A DNA stretch of 64,000 nt from Lederbergia citrisecunda. GTDB taxonomy: Bacteria; Bacillota; Bacilli; Bacillales; Bacillaceae_C. Numbering within the stretch: the first letter of the stretch is position 1; every line of letters starts with the position of its first letter. This document shows positions 25,313 to 34,741 of this stretch, one piece after another. Below the pieces are notes generated by a model that saw nothing but the letters and a program-made list of their open reading frames with translations, did no database searches and was not told the DNA's origin. The position numbers were made by a program, and so were the translations under genes. The stretch is from the NCBI RefSeq assembly GCF_018343695.1, contig NZ_JAGYPJ010000001.1:2006223-2070222 (forward strand), written 5' to 3'.

Positions 25313-28309
25313 ATGACAAATCGTGAAAATAGAGGCAAAGAACGAATAAACAAGCTCGCTTCCGCTTTTAATTTTAAAAATATCGGTAAGGGAGTCCGCA
25401 TAACATACGGTGTCGTTTGGAATTTATTGCTTCTGCTTTTTATCGTCATCATGATTGGCGGTGCTTTTGCCGGTGGAGTTGGAGCTGGATACTTTGCAGC
25501 CCTCGTCAAGGATGAAAAAGTACGTGCCGAAGCTTCTATGGTAAAAGATATTCATCAATATGAAGAAACGTCAACTTTGTATTTTGATAATAATATTCCA
25601 CTTGGGAAACTACGTTCAGACATTGATCGGGAAGAAGTTAGTATTAAGGACGTCTCCAAATATTTAAAGAAAGCTGTTATTGCGACAGAAGACCAATATT
25701 TTTATGAGCATAAAGGTGTTGTTCCGAAAGCATTATTCCGCGCAGTCTTTCAGGAGTTTACAAATTCTTCTGTACAATCTGGTGGTAGTACTTTAACACA
25801 GCAGCTTATCAAAAACCAAATTTTAACAAATGAAGTTTCCTTTGATCGTAAAGCAAAAGAAGTCCTCCTTGCCTTAAGGATTGAAAGATTCCTAGATAAG
25901 GATCATATTTTAGAAGCATATTTAAATGTATCCACCTTTGGACGAAATTCGTCCGGACAAAACATTGGCGGAGTACAAGCCGCAGCTAAAGGAATATTTG
26001 GAGTCGAAGCCAAAGATTTGAATTTAGCGCAAGCTGCTTTTATAGCAGGATTACCACAAAGTCCATTCGGATATACACCTTTTACGAATCAAGGTGAACT
26101 CAAGAGCCCAGAAGGACTTGAACCTGGCCTGAATCGAATGAAGACCGTTTTAAATAGGATGAAAAAAGAAAATTATATTACAGAAAAAGAATATAAAAAG
26201 GCGATTAATTACGATATTACGGCTGATTTTATTCCTAGGCAGCCAAGAACGTTTGAGGAATACCCTGCACTTACGTTCGAACTTGAGGAAAGAGCAGTCA
26301 ATGTCCTAACTGAGATATTAGCGAAAAAAGATGGCTATTCGAAAGGTGATTTAAAAAAGGATAAGAAGTTATTCGATAAATATTGGACGCTAGCTAATCG
26401 AGATATACGCCAAAATGGATATAATATTTATTCTACAATCAATAAAGACATATACGATGTACAGCAAAAAACAAAAGATGAGTATCAAAACTATGGTCCG
26501 ACTTATAAGGTAGAAAGAAAAAATGAAGAAACAGGTGAAATGGAAACAGTAGATGATCCTGTTCAGATCGGTTCTATTTTAATTGAAAATAAATCTGGAA
26601 AAATTTTAAGTTTTGTCGCTGGACGTGATTATGAACTAAATCAAAACAATCATGCAACTCATACTAAACGTCAAAATGGGTCAACCATGAAACCACTTCT
26701 TGTTTATGCTCCAGCCTATGAGCTTGGAGTAAGTGCGCCAGGGGCAATTGTTGCAGACCTTCCATATAATATTCCTGCTGGAGGAAAGACGTATACACCT
26801 TATAACTTTACAAGAGGGAAATTTTATGGACTCGTTTCAACGAGATATGCTCTAGCAAAATCATATAACGCCACCGCGGTTGCAACTTATATGAAAATCA
26901 TCGATCAAAAGCCGACGAAGTATTTGGAAAAAATGGGCTTTACAAGCTTACAGCCAAATGAGTATGCCAACCCTTCCCTCGCTTTAGGTGGATTAACAGT
27001 TGGTGTTACTGTTGAAGAAAATACGAATGCTTATACGACTTTTGCTAATGGTGGTAAATTTAAAGATGCTTATATGATTGAAAAGATTACCGATCAAAAA
27101 GGAAATATCGTTTTCAAACATAAATCGAAACCAGTTGAAGTATTTAGTCCACAAACCGCTTATCTAATGACAGATGTAATGAGGGGCGTGTTGAATTACG
27201 GTACAGCTCAGGCTTTACCTGGAATGCTGAAATTTTCAGCTGATTGGGCAGGTAAAACAGGAACTTCCAACGAGTCTAAAGATTCTTGGCTCGTAGTTTC
27301 AAATCCGAATGTGACAATGGGAACGTGGATGGGATACAATTCAAATAAACCTCAGAGTCAAGGATATGACTTAAGAAATTATCGCATCTGGGCCAATTTA
27401 ATGAACGCTGCATATGATGTTGCTCCAGACGTCGTAAAACCAAAAGATAATAAACGTTTCGAAATGCCTGGCGGAATCGTCAATCGCTCTTATTGTGCGG
27501 TATCCGGTATGCTACCTTCTGAAGCATGTTCTAAAGCTGGGCTCATTCAAGCAGATATTTTTAATGCTAAATATGTTCCATCTAAAACAGATGATAGCTT
27601 AGGTGCAGGTGGAAGGTATGTTTTAGCAGGAGGAAAAAAATATGCTGCATTGCCATCGACTCCTGAAGAATTTACTCAGCAAGGCTTAGTAATTAATCCG
27701 GATTTCCTGAAACGTATTACCATGGGATATGTTAAAGACTTTTCACAACTTATTCCGAAGGATAATCCTAAATGGAAAGATCTCTTAGTTGCCGATGACA
27801 AGCTTGCAGATGATGGAAAGGCTCCTGCTGCAGTTAAGGCTTCCTTCTCTGATGGAACGTTAAAATGGAGTGCCTCCTCGAGTAAGGATGTAATTGGTTA
27901 CCGTATTTATACAGATAAAGGTAAAAAGATTGCGTCCATCATGTCTGATGGAGATCTTGCACATAAAGTCGGGGACGGAATGTTTTACGTAGTGGCAGTC
28001 GATATTGCTGGTAGAGAATCAAAACAAGCCGAACCAATTGGAAATGGTGAGGAACTGAAGAAAAAAGAAGAAGAAGAGAAAAAGAAATTAGAGGAAGAGC
28101 AAAAGAAAGCTGAAGAGCAGAAGAAGAAAGAGGAAGAACAAAAGAATAAAGAAGAAGAGAAAAAGAAAAAAGAGGAAGAAAAGAAAAAAGCTGAAGAGCA
28201 AAAAAAGAAAGAAGAAGAACAGAAAAAGAAAGAAGAAGAACAGAAAAAGAAGGACGAAGAAAGTAAAAAAAATAATGGTGGTAACAACTCTGGAGAAGAA
28301 AATCCATAA
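25313..28309 (+). CDS. Class A penicillin-binding protein (PBP1A type) with Lys/Glu-rich tail
   Basis: About 998 residues, using the ATG at 25313 (GGGGGG nine bases before). One N-terminal membrane anchor is at about 30-60. The glycosyltransferase domain (GT51) has ATEDQYFYEHKGV, GGSTLTQQLIKNQ and RKAKEVLLALRIE. The transpeptidase domain has STMK (in QNGSTMKPLL), the SYN triad in KSYNATAV and KTGTS (in AGKTGTSNES). An FN3-like domain follows (about 835-910). The last 75 residues are almost all Lys and Glu, a low-complexity charged tail outside the membrane. It polymerises and crosslinks peptidoglycan. Confidence 0.93.
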   Translation: MTNRENRGKERINKLASAFNFKNIGKGVRITYGVVWNLLLLLFIVIMIGGAFAGGVGAGYFAALVKDEKVRAEASMVKDIHQYEETSTLYFDNNIPLGKLRSDIDREEVSIKDVSKYLKKAVIATEDQYFYEHKGVVPKALFRAVFQEFTNSSVQSGGSTLTQQLIKNQILTNEVSFDRKAKEVLLALRIERFLDKDHILEAYLNVSTFGRNSSGQNIGGVQAAAKGIFGVEAKDLNLAQAAFIAGLPQSPFGYTPFTNQGELKSPEGLEPGLNRMKTVLNRMKKENYITEKEYKKAINYDITADFIPRQPRTFEEYPALTFELEERAVNVLTEILAKKDGYSKGDLKKDKKLFDKYWTLANRDIRQNGYNIYSTINKDIYDVQQKTKDEYQNYGPTYKVERKNEETGEMETVDDPVQIGSILIENKSGKILSFVAGRDYELNQNNHATHTKRQNGSTMKPLLVYAPAYELGVSAPGAIVADLPYNIPAGGKTYTPYNFTRGKFYGLVSTRYALAKSYNATAVATYMKIIDQKPTKYLEKMGFTSLQPNEYANPSLALGGLTVGVTVEENTNAYTTFANGGKFKDAYMIEKITDQKGNIVFKHKSKPVEVFSPQTAYLMTDVMRGVLNYGTAQALPGMLKFSADWAGKTGTSNESKDSWLVVSNPNVTMGTWMGYNSNKPQSQGYDLRNYRIWANLMNAAYDVAPDVVKPKDNKRFEMPGGIVNRSYCAVSGMLPSEACSKAGLIQADIFNAKYVPSKTDDSLGAGGRYVLAGGKKYAALPSTPEEFTQQGLVINPDFLKRITMGYVKDFSQLIPKDNPKWKDLLVADDKLADDGKAPAAVKASFSDGTLKWSASSSKDVIGYRIYTDKGKKIASIMSDGDLAHKVGDGMFYVVAVDIAGRESKQAEPIGNGEELKKKEEEEKKKLEEEQKKAEEQKKKEEEQKNKEEEKKKKEEEKKKAEEQKKKEEEQKKKEEEQKKKDEESKKNNGGNNSGEENP

Positions 28310-28310
28310 G

Positions 28311-28340
28311 AGAAACCGGGCTATGCCCGGTCTTTTTTTT
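28311..28340 (+). terminator. Terminator of the penicillin-binding protein gene
   Basis: accgggc / gcccggt stem with a TAT loop and eight T, directly after the stop codon. From 28341 to 28560 I see no gene or site. Confidence 0.9.
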
Positions 28341-28562
28341 AGCTGTCGTAAGTTCCAATCAGTTATTAACGTAAGTCTATTAGGGATTACCAAATTATGC
28401 GAGATTCATATTCTATCGAGACTAGATATTTTAAAAGCGGGAATTTTGTGCTGCGTCACGTCCGATTGAGACAGAATTTCAAATAAATCAGAGGTTTTGT
28501 CAGATTCACGAAAAGTCGAAACTCCCTCCCCTATTCCGTCTCTTAAGGATGTATCGTTATAT

Positions 28563-28605
28563 ACAAAAAAGCCCCGTGCCAATTAAATTGATACAGGGCT
28601 TTTTA
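28563..28605 (-). terminator. Terminator of acsA
   Basis: aaaaagcccc / agggcttttt hairpin with an imperfect inner stem, followed by T residues on the minus strand, immediately past the acsA stop. Confidence 0.8.
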
Positions 28606-30324
28606 TTAGTCTTCCATTGTCGATAAGTCGCCTGTTGGCAAGTTCAATTCCCAAGCTTTTAGTACTCGGCGCATAATTTTTCCGCTACGAGTTTTTGGCA
28701 GTTTATCACGGAATTCTATTTCGCGAGGTGCGGCATGAGCAGCAAGACCTTTCTTCACGAATTGCTTAATATCTTCTGCTAATTCTTCTGAAGGCTCATT
28801 CCCTTCAAGCAACGCAATAAATGCTTTAATGATTTCGCCGCGAACTGGGTCAGGTTTTCCGATGACACCCGCTTCTGCTACTGCAGGATGTTCGAGTAGT
28901 TTACTTTCTACTTCAAATGGTCCCACACGTTCTCCGGAAGTCATAATGACATCATCTACTCTACCTTGGAAGAAGAAATACCCATCTTCATCCATGTACG
29001 CTGAATCTCCAGAAACATACCAATCACCAGGTAAGAAATATGAATTATATTTTTCTTTATTATTCCAAATTTCATACATCATGGACGGCCAGCCTTTTTT
29101 AATAGCGAGATTCCCCATTCTATTTGCTGGTAACACGTTACCTTGATCGTCGACAATTGCAGCTTCTACGCCTGGAATTGGTTTTCCCATGGAACCTGGC
29201 TTGATATCTAGGCAAGGGTAGTTTGCAATTAACATTGCACCTGTTTCTGTCATCCACCATGTATCGTGAATGCGTTTATTGAACACTTTCATACCCCAAC
29301 GGATGACTTCTGGATTCAATGGCTCCCCTACACTTAGAATATGGCGTAATTCCGATAGATCAAACTGCTTTACAAGTTCATCTCCGGCGCTCATCAACAT
29401 CCTAAAAGCTGTTGGAGCACTGTACCATACTGTTACTCCGTAATCCTCCAATGTTTGATACCAATTTTCTGGCTTAAAGCGTCCTCCAACAATTACGTTC
29501 GTTGTTCCTGTGAGCCATGGGCCGAAGATGCCATATGATGTCCCTGTTACCCACCCTGGATCGGCTGTACACCAATAAATATCTTCTTCTTGTAAATCTA
29601 AGATCCAGCGAGCCGTTTGGTACTGCTGAATCATGGCATTATGAACATGCAGAACTCCTTTTGGACGACCTGTAGATCCAGACGTATAATGAAGGATCAT
29701 TCCGTCATTTCGGTCAACCCACTCTATTTCAAGATTTTTATCTGCATCTTTTAATCTTTTATTAAAATCAATAAATGGGCCTTCTTCTTCGATATCATCG
29801 CCTACTAGAAAAATATGCTTCAATGCAGGTAATTCATCAACAGGAACCCTTTTTAATAATTCTGGAGTTGTTACTAGAACCTTCGCTTCACTATCTTCTA
29901 ATCTATCTTTTACTGCAGCCTCCATGAAAGCTTCAAAAAGTGGACCTACAATTGCTCCAAGTTTAATCGCTCCGAGGATAGCAAAATATAGTTCAGGCGA
30001 TCTTGGCATAAAAATAAATACTCTATCGCCTTTTTCAACATTTCCAAACGTCTTAAGCACGTTTCCTGCTTTGTTAGACCCTTTTTTCATATCATAAAAC
30101 GTATATTTTTCATCTCTTACACCATCACGGTAATATAGCGCAACTTTATTTTTGCGAAACGTCTCCGTATGACGATCTATTGCTTCATAGGCCATATTAA
30201 CGCGGCCAGTTTCATACCATGAAAAGCTTTTCTCTGCTTCTGACCAATTAAAATTAGCATACATTTCATCGTAATTCTGTAAATTATATTTACCCTCGAT
30301 GACTGGTAACGCTTCCAACTTCAT
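28606..30324 (-). CDS. acsA: Acetyl-CoA synthetase (AMP-forming)
   Basis: About 572 residues, the Bacillus AcsA size. It activates acetate with ATP to acetyl-AMP and then acetyl-CoA. The adenylation motif is LHYTSGSTGRPKGVLH; the A8 hinge region is QGRVDDVIMTSGERVGPFEV; the catalytic lysine motif near the C-terminus is LPKTRSGKIMRRVL. That lysine is the one AcuA acetylates and AcuC deacetylates in B. subtilis, and both genes are divergently encoded next door. The start is the ATG at 30324 (AGGGGAG eight bases upstream), not the GTG two codons earlier. Confidence 0.97.
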   Translation of the reverse strand: MKLEALPVIEGKYNLQNYDEMYANFNWSEAEKSFSWYETGRVNMAYEAIDRHTETFRKNKVALYYRDGVRDEKYTFYDMKKGSNKAGNVLKTFGNVEKGDRVFIFMPRSPELYFAILGAIKLGAIVGPLFEAFMEAAVKDRLEDSEAKVLVTTPELLKRVPVDELPALKHIFLVGDDIEEEGPFIDFNKRLKDADKNLEIEWVDRNDGMILHYTSGSTGRPKGVLHVHNAMIQQYQTARWILDLQEEDIYWCTADPGWVTGTSYGIFGPWLTGTTNVIVGGRFKPENWYQTLEDYGVTVWYSAPTAFRMLMSAGDELVKQFDLSELRHILSVGEPLNPEVIRWGMKVFNKRIHDTWWMTETGAMLIANYPCLDIKPGSMGKPIPGVEAAIVDDQGNVLPANRMGNLAIKKGWPSMMYEIWNNKEKYNSYFLPGDWYVSGDSAYMDEDGYFFFQGRVDDVIMTSGERVGPFEVESKLLEHPAVAEAGVIGKPDPVRGEIIKAFIALLEGNEPSEELAEDIKQFVKKGLAAHAAPREIEFRDKLPKTRSGKIMRRVLKAWELNLPTGDLSTMED

Positions 30325-30363
30325 GTGCACAACTCCCCTTTAGTGTCTAGAATTACCTTTTAT

Positions 30364-30392
30364 ATTATAATATAAAGTACAATTATTCTCAA
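30364..30392 (-). promoter_or_regulatory. SigA promoter of acsA
   Basis: On the minus strand TTGAGA (30392-30387) and TATAAT (30369-30364) with a 17-bp spacer, about 40 bp before the acsA start. A cre box for CcpA was looked for by eye in the acsA-acuA gap and not convincingly found. Confidence 0.75.
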
Positions 30393-30474
30393 TTTTTTTT
30401 ACAATTTATTGAACATATTTTTTTAATATCTTTACCAGTTATAATAAAGTTACAAGACTGAAGGAGGGCGTTTA

Positions 30475-31107
30475 GTGGAGCATCTAAAAACGTATAATGC
30501 GATGGAGTTAAAGACAAGAAATGGCATCTTGCTTATTGAAGGGCCAATATCTGCAGAACAGCTCAGTAGGCTCGAATTTCATGAAGATCTTGTTGCTTTT
30601 CGTCCAGCAAAACAACAACATGAGGCTCTAATAGGTATAGCAGATCTCCCTGAAGGAAGAATCATCATCGCAAGATATGAAAATGAAGTAGTAGGCTACG
30701 TAACATACTTATATCCTGATCCTTTGGAAAGATGGTCTCAGGGGAATATAGTGAACTTAATTGAGTTAGGTGCGATAGAAGTCATTCCTAAGTATCGTGG
30801 ATCTGGAGTAGGCAAAGGACTTTTACACGTATCCATGATGGATGATGCAATGGAAGATTATATTATCATTACGACTGAATATTATTGGCATTGGGATTTA
30901 AAAGGTACAGGACTAGATGTGTGGGAATATAGGAAAGTGATGGAGAAAATGATGAACTCGGGTGGGTTAGAATGGTATGCAACCGACGACCCAGAAATAA
31001 CATCCCATCCCGCTAACTGTTTAATGGTTCGTATCGGCAAAAGAGTTGACACAGAATCAATCCAGCAATTTGATAGTATTCGTTTTGTAAACCGCTTTAT
31101 GTATTAA
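30475..31107 (+). CDS. acuA: Acetoin utilization protein AcuA (protein acetyltransferase)
   Basis: GNAT-family enzyme of 210 residues that acetylates and inactivates AcsA. It starts at a GTG (30475) with GGAGGG seven bases upstream. The acetyl-CoA loop is in VIPKYRGSGVGKGLLHVS, and the following MEDYIIITTEYYWHWDLKG is characteristic of AcuA. It is the first gene of the acuABC operon, divergent from its target acsA. The gap to acuB is 26 bp. Confidence 0.95.
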   Translation: MEHLKTYNAMELKTRNGILLIEGPISAEQLSRLEFHEDLVAFRPAKQQHEALIGIADLPEGRIIIARYENEVVGYVTYLYPDPLERWSQGNIVNLIELGAIEVIPKYRGSGVGKGLLHVSMMDDAMEDYIIITTEYYWHWDLKGTGLDVWEYRKVMEKMMNSGGLEWYATDDPEITSHPANCLMVRIGKRVDTESIQQFDSIRFVNRFMY

Positions 31108-31133
31108 TAGCCGATTGAAAAGGAGTGAATAGA

Positions 31134-31781
31134 TTGATAGTAGAACGAATTATGGCGAAGGATGTCATTACGTTATCGCCCAACGATTCTATTAGAACTG
31201 CCATCCATCTAATGAATGAAAAAAACATAAGGCATGTGCCTCTACTAAACAGTGAAAAGAAAATGGTAGGACTTGTTACGGATCGGGATATTAAAAGTGC
31301 TACTCCAATATTTACAAAGAATGAAAAAAGGCATGAACAATTAGAAATGCCTCTCTCTTCTATTATGACGACAAATATCATAACTGGTCATCCTCTTGAT
31401 TTCGTAGAGGAAGTGGCTGCCATTTTTTATGATCATAAAATCGGATGTCTACCGATTTTAAACAATGGACAATTAGTCGGAATCATTACAGGGACAGATT
31501 TACTACATACATTAGTGGAATTGACAGGAGCGAATAAGCCTGGTTCACAAATAGAAGTAAAAGTTGAAAATCGCCCAGGTGCACTCCATGAAGTAACAGG
31601 GATTTTTCAAAAGTTTAAAGTTAATGTTCATAGTGTTCTTGTCTATCCCTCACAAGACAATGAAAAAGATAAAATCCTTGTTTTTCGAGTGGCCACGATT
31701 AATCCACTTTTACTAATTGAAAATCTAAAAAAAGAAGGACTTCAAGTGATGTGGCCTAATTTGCCAGGGATGGAAGCATGA
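31134..31781 (+). CDS. acuB: AcuB, CBS-pair and ACT-domain protein
   Basis: About 215 residues. Two CBS motifs (MAKDVITLSPNDSIRTAIHL and MTTNIITGHPLDFVEEVAAI) form an adenosyl-ligand-binding module; an ACT-like domain follows (SQIEVKVENRPGALHEVTG). Its biochemical role in the AcsA acetylation cycle is not established. I start it at the TTG at 31134, giving MIVERIMAKDV like the B. subtilis protein; AAAGGAG is eight bases upstream, whereas the GTG at 31125 overlaps that site. Its last codons overlap the acuC start by four bases. Confidence 0.92.
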   Translation: MIVERIMAKDVITLSPNDSIRTAIHLMNEKNIRHVPLLNSEKKMVGLVTDRDIKSATPIFTKNEKRHEQLEMPLSSIMTTNIITGHPLDFVEEVAAIFYDHKIGCLPILNNGQLVGIITGTDLLHTLVELTGANKPGSQIEVKVENRPGALHEVTGIFQKFKVNVHSVLVYPSQDNEKDKILVFRVATINPLLLIENLKKEGLQVMWPNLPGMEA

Positions 31782-32959
31782 TGAAAGATTCAGTTTTTAT
31801 TTACTCCGATTCTTTATTGTCTTATCGTTTTTCTGATCATCATCCATTTAACCAGCATCGATTAACGTTAACTTTAGATTTATTAAAAGAATTAGGTGCC
31901 ATCAAAACAGATGAAATTATAGCTCCGCGAATTGCATCCGACGAAGAACTTCTTTTAAATCATGAACAGTCTTATATTGAGGCTGTTAAGCTTGCGAGCA
32001 ATGGCTATCTTCCAAAAGAGAAGGCCGAAAGCTTTGGCTTAGGCACTGAGGATACTCCTATTTTCAAAGGGATGCACGAAGCGAGCGCTCAACTTGTCGG
32101 AGGTACATTAACTGCTGTTGATTATGTTTTACAAGGGAAGGCTAATCATGCTCTTCACCTTGGCGGTGGCCTGCATCATGGTTTTCCAGGTAAGGCTTCA
32201 GGATTTTGTGTCTATAACGACAGCGCGGTTGCGATTAAATACATTTTAGAAAAATACAAGGCGCGAGTATTATACGTTGATACGGATGCTCACCATGGGG
32301 ATGGAGTTCAAAGTTCATTTTATGATGAAGACATGGTCTGCACACTTTCCATTCATGAGACTGGTAGATACTTATTTCCAGGTACTGGAAGTGTTAATGA
32401 ATGGGGACAAGGACCAGGGTACGGATATTCCTTTAATATTCCACTCGATGCCTTTACTGAAGATGGTTCATTTTTAGAATCGTATAAAAGCGCTTTAATG
32501 GATATTGCGGAATATTTTAAACCAGATGTTATCTTGACACAAAACGGTGCAGATGCACATTATTTTGATCCTTTAACTCATCTCTCTGCTTCCATGAAAA
32601 CATATCAGGCAATCCCAAAATTAGCCCATGAAATTGCCCATAAATATTGCGATGGTAAATGGATTGCAGTTGGAGGCGGAGGTTATGATATTTGGCGTGT
32701 CGTTCCTAGAGCATGGTCTCTCATTTGGCTTGAGATGATTGGGTTTCCTAGTATTACGGGTTCTCTACCGGAAAATTGGTTAAAGCGTTGGCAGTCTAAA
32801 GCACCAGTTACATTAATCAATCAATGGGAAGATCCAATTGATATGTACGAACCTATTCCAAGGAAAAAAGACATTGAAGAAAAAAATAAACAAACGGTTG
32901 AACGTGCACTTTATTTTGTAAGGCAGCAATTACAAAGAACCAATCAAAAAAACGGGTAA
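31778..32959 (+). CDS. acuC: AcuC, class I/II histone-deacetylase-like lysine deacetylase
   Basis: 393 residues of the arginase/deacetylase fold. Signature segments are HLGGGLHHGFPGKASGFCVY, VDTDAHHGDGVQ (metal Asp and His) and GADAHYFDPLTHL, with GGGGYD near the end. It removes the acetyl group from AcsA and so restores acetate activation. The start ATG overlaps the acuB stop (ATGA), implying coupled translation. No terminator is visible before the IS that follows 83 bp downstream, so the IS may have separated the operon from its native 3' end. The motPS genes that follow in B. subtilis are absent. Confidence 0.96.
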   Translation: MMKDSVFIYSDSLLSYRFSDHHPFNQHRLTLTLDLLKELGAIKTDEIIAPRIASDEELLLNHEQSYIEAVKLASNGYLPKEKAESFGLGTEDTPIFKGMHEASAQLVGGTLTAVDYVLQGKANHALHLGGGLHHGFPGKASGFCVYNDSAVAIKYILEKYKARVLYVDTDAHHGDGVQSSFYDEDMVCTLSIHETGRYLFPGTGSVNEWGQGPGYGYSFNIPLDAFTEDGSFLESYKSALMDIAEYFKPDVILTQNGADAHYFDPLTHLSASMKTYQAIPKLAHEIAHKYCDGKWIAVGGGGYDIWRVVPRAWSLIWLEMIGFPSITGSLPENWLKRWQSKAPVTLINQWEDPIDMYEPIPRKKDIEEKNKQTVERALYFVRQQLQRTNQKNG

Positions 32960-33042
32960 GAATAATAATAACGGGTTCGGTTTTGGTGTACAAAATACAA
33001 GAAAACTGAAAAAATAACAGCCTTATTTTTATGGAATTAACA

Positions 33043-34591
33043 GGATCTGCGTAAAATCTTGTGTAAGTAGTATTCTATAATCTTCGCAAGGCAAGAAATA
33101 ATAGGTATGAAAAAATACAATCTGGCAAAACTATTATTGCCTTTTACCATAAAACAGGATAGGGCAATGCAGAAGTGCAACCCGAGCGATTTTATGGTTT
33201 TTACACTAAAACGGACGGACTTGATCTGTCCGTTTTTTCATCCGTTTTAGGGAAAACAAATGCGTTAAACTTCAGGGGTTTGGGGACAGAGTCCCCAATT
33301 ATGATGTTTGATTTAAAATCTCAAGTTGGCTCAAGATTATATCCCAATTACGATAACGCATCTTCCATTTTTTTGTAATATTTTGAGATGCCAAATAGAG
33401 CATTTTCCTTAAGCTATCATCATTAGGGAAAATGGATTTTGTTTTGGTCACTTTTCTAAATTGACGATGTAACCCTTCTATTACATTCGTAGTATATATT
33501 ATTTTCCTAATTTCGGGCGGATATGCAAAAAAGGTAGCTAAAATATCCCAATTTTCTTCCCATGATTTAACTGCAGTTGGATACTCTTTACCCCATTTTT
33601 CTTTAAATTCTTTGAGCCTTTCCATACCCGATTCTTCGTTAATTGAAGTATAGATTAGCTTTAAATCAGCGACAAATTCCTTTAAGTGTTTATAAGAAAC
33701 ATATTTAGTACTTGAACGTATCTGGTGAATGATACAACGTTGAATTCCAGCGAAAGGATACACGGCTTGTATGGCTTCTCTGAATCCTGTAAGCCCATCT
33801 ACACAGAAAAGATTAACCGTTTTAACGCCTCTCGTTTTCAAATCGTTCAACACACCTAACCAAAACTTACTACTTTCATTTCCCCCAACCCAGATGCCTA
33901 ATATTTCTTTATAACCTTCATTGTTAATACCCAATACCACATAGGCCGCCTTCGAGACAATTTGGTGATTATCCCGAATTTTATAATGAATGGCATCCAT
34001 GAAAATAAAAGGATAATAGGCTTCAAGTGGACGGCTTTGCCACTCATTTACTTGTGGCATAATCTTTTCGCTAATCTTACTAACTAGCTCTGAGGAAATC
34101 TCAATATTATAGAGATCCTTGACTTGTTCCTTGATATCTCTGGTAGACATACCATGTGCGTAAAGAGAAAGAATTTTCTCTTCCAGCCCGTCCACATTTC
34201 TTTGGTATTTATCCAAAATTTGTGGCTCATACGAGCCATTTCTATCTCTAGGAACGTTTATTTCAACTTCGCCAAATTGCGTTTTTAGTTTCCGTTTTGT
34301 TGAACCATTTCGATAGTTATTAGGTCCATCACTCCGACGTTGGTGCTTTTCATAACCCAACTGCTCATCAATTTCGCATTTGAGCACTTCCTCCAAGACA
34401 TTGGAAAACATCTCCTTGATCGTTTCCATAATTTGATCGGTACTAGTGAACTTTTGTTCCTTTACCATTTCTTTGATTAATTCCTTTGGTAATTTCATGA
34501 CGAAAAATCCTCCTTGGCAAAATTAGTTATCCTAATTCTCGCCAAGGAGGATTGATTTGAAACCTATTTACACAACTTTTTCCGCACCGTC
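33043..34591 (-). mobile_element. IS256-family insertion sequence, copy 2 (1549 bp, inverted)
   Basis: Same length and same transposase as copy 1, in opposite orientation. The right end abuts an 8-bp repeat AATTAACA (33035-33042). At the left end the matching AATTAACA is at 34600-34607, separated from the element by eight extra bases (34592-34599, ggtgctac on the plus strand). See finding. It lies between acuC and a lipoprotein gene. Confidence 0.95.
33299..34498 (-). CDS. IS256-family transposase (copy 2)
   Basis: 399 residues, identical in protein sequence to the transposase at 17923-19122, with the same DDE motifs and the same hairpin-masked ribosome binding site (hairpin at 34506-34553). 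Identity of the two copies implies recent transposition or gene conversion. Confidence 0.96.
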   Translation of the reverse strand: MKLPKELIKEMVKEQKFTSTDQIMETIKEMFSNVLEEVLKCEIDEQLGYEKHQRRSDGPNNYRNGSTKRKLKTQFGEVEINVPRDRNGSYEPQILDKYQRNVDGLEEKILSLYAHGMSTRDIKEQVKDLYNIEISSELVSKISEKIMPQVNEWQSRPLEAYYPFIFMDAIHYKIRDNHQIVSKAAYVVLGINNEGYKEILGIWVGGNESSKFWLGVLNDLKTRGVKTVNLFCVDGLTGFREAIQAVYPFAGIQRCIIHQIRSSTKYVSYKHLKEFVADLKLIYTSINEESGMERLKEFKEKWGKEYPTAVKSWEENWDILATFFAYPPEIRKIIYTTNVIEGLHRQFRKVTKTKSIFPNDDSLRKMLYLASQNITKKWKMRYRNWDIILSQLEILNQTS

Positions 34592-34623
34592 GGTGCTACA
34601 ATTAACACCATAATTAACAGCAC

Positions 34624-34653
34624 AAAAAGGAGCTTGAATACTTAAGCTCCTTT
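34624..34653. terminator. Hairpin terminator between the IS and the lipoprotein gene
   Basis: aaaggagctt / aagctccttt stem; the minus strand continues into TTTTTG and the plus strand into TTTAG. It may be the original acuC terminator, now on the far side of the IS, as well as a second stop for the minus-strand gene. Confidence 0.68.
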
Positions 34654-34707
34654 AGAATGATTTGTAACGACCTCTTATTCAACTAAAGCGCACTTATCTC
34701 AATAAAT

Positions 34708-34740
34708 AAGGAGCAATCTCCTTCTTAAAGATAAGCTCCC
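34708..34740 (-). terminator. Terminator of the lipoprotein gene at 34742
   Basis: On the minus strand AAGGGAGC / GCTCCTT around an AT-rich loop with TATTTATTG after it, directly past the stop codon. The T tract is imperfect. Confidence 0.55.
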
Positions 34741-34741
34741 T

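Noticed and set aside
27939-28393. Three antisense frames rich in Phe, Ser and Leu
   Set aside because: Mirror images of the Lys/Glu codon tract of the penicillin-binding protein gene.
30331-30474. CcpA cre operator between acsA and acuA
   Set aside because: Expected from B. subtilis, but no sequence close to the cre consensus was found by eye.
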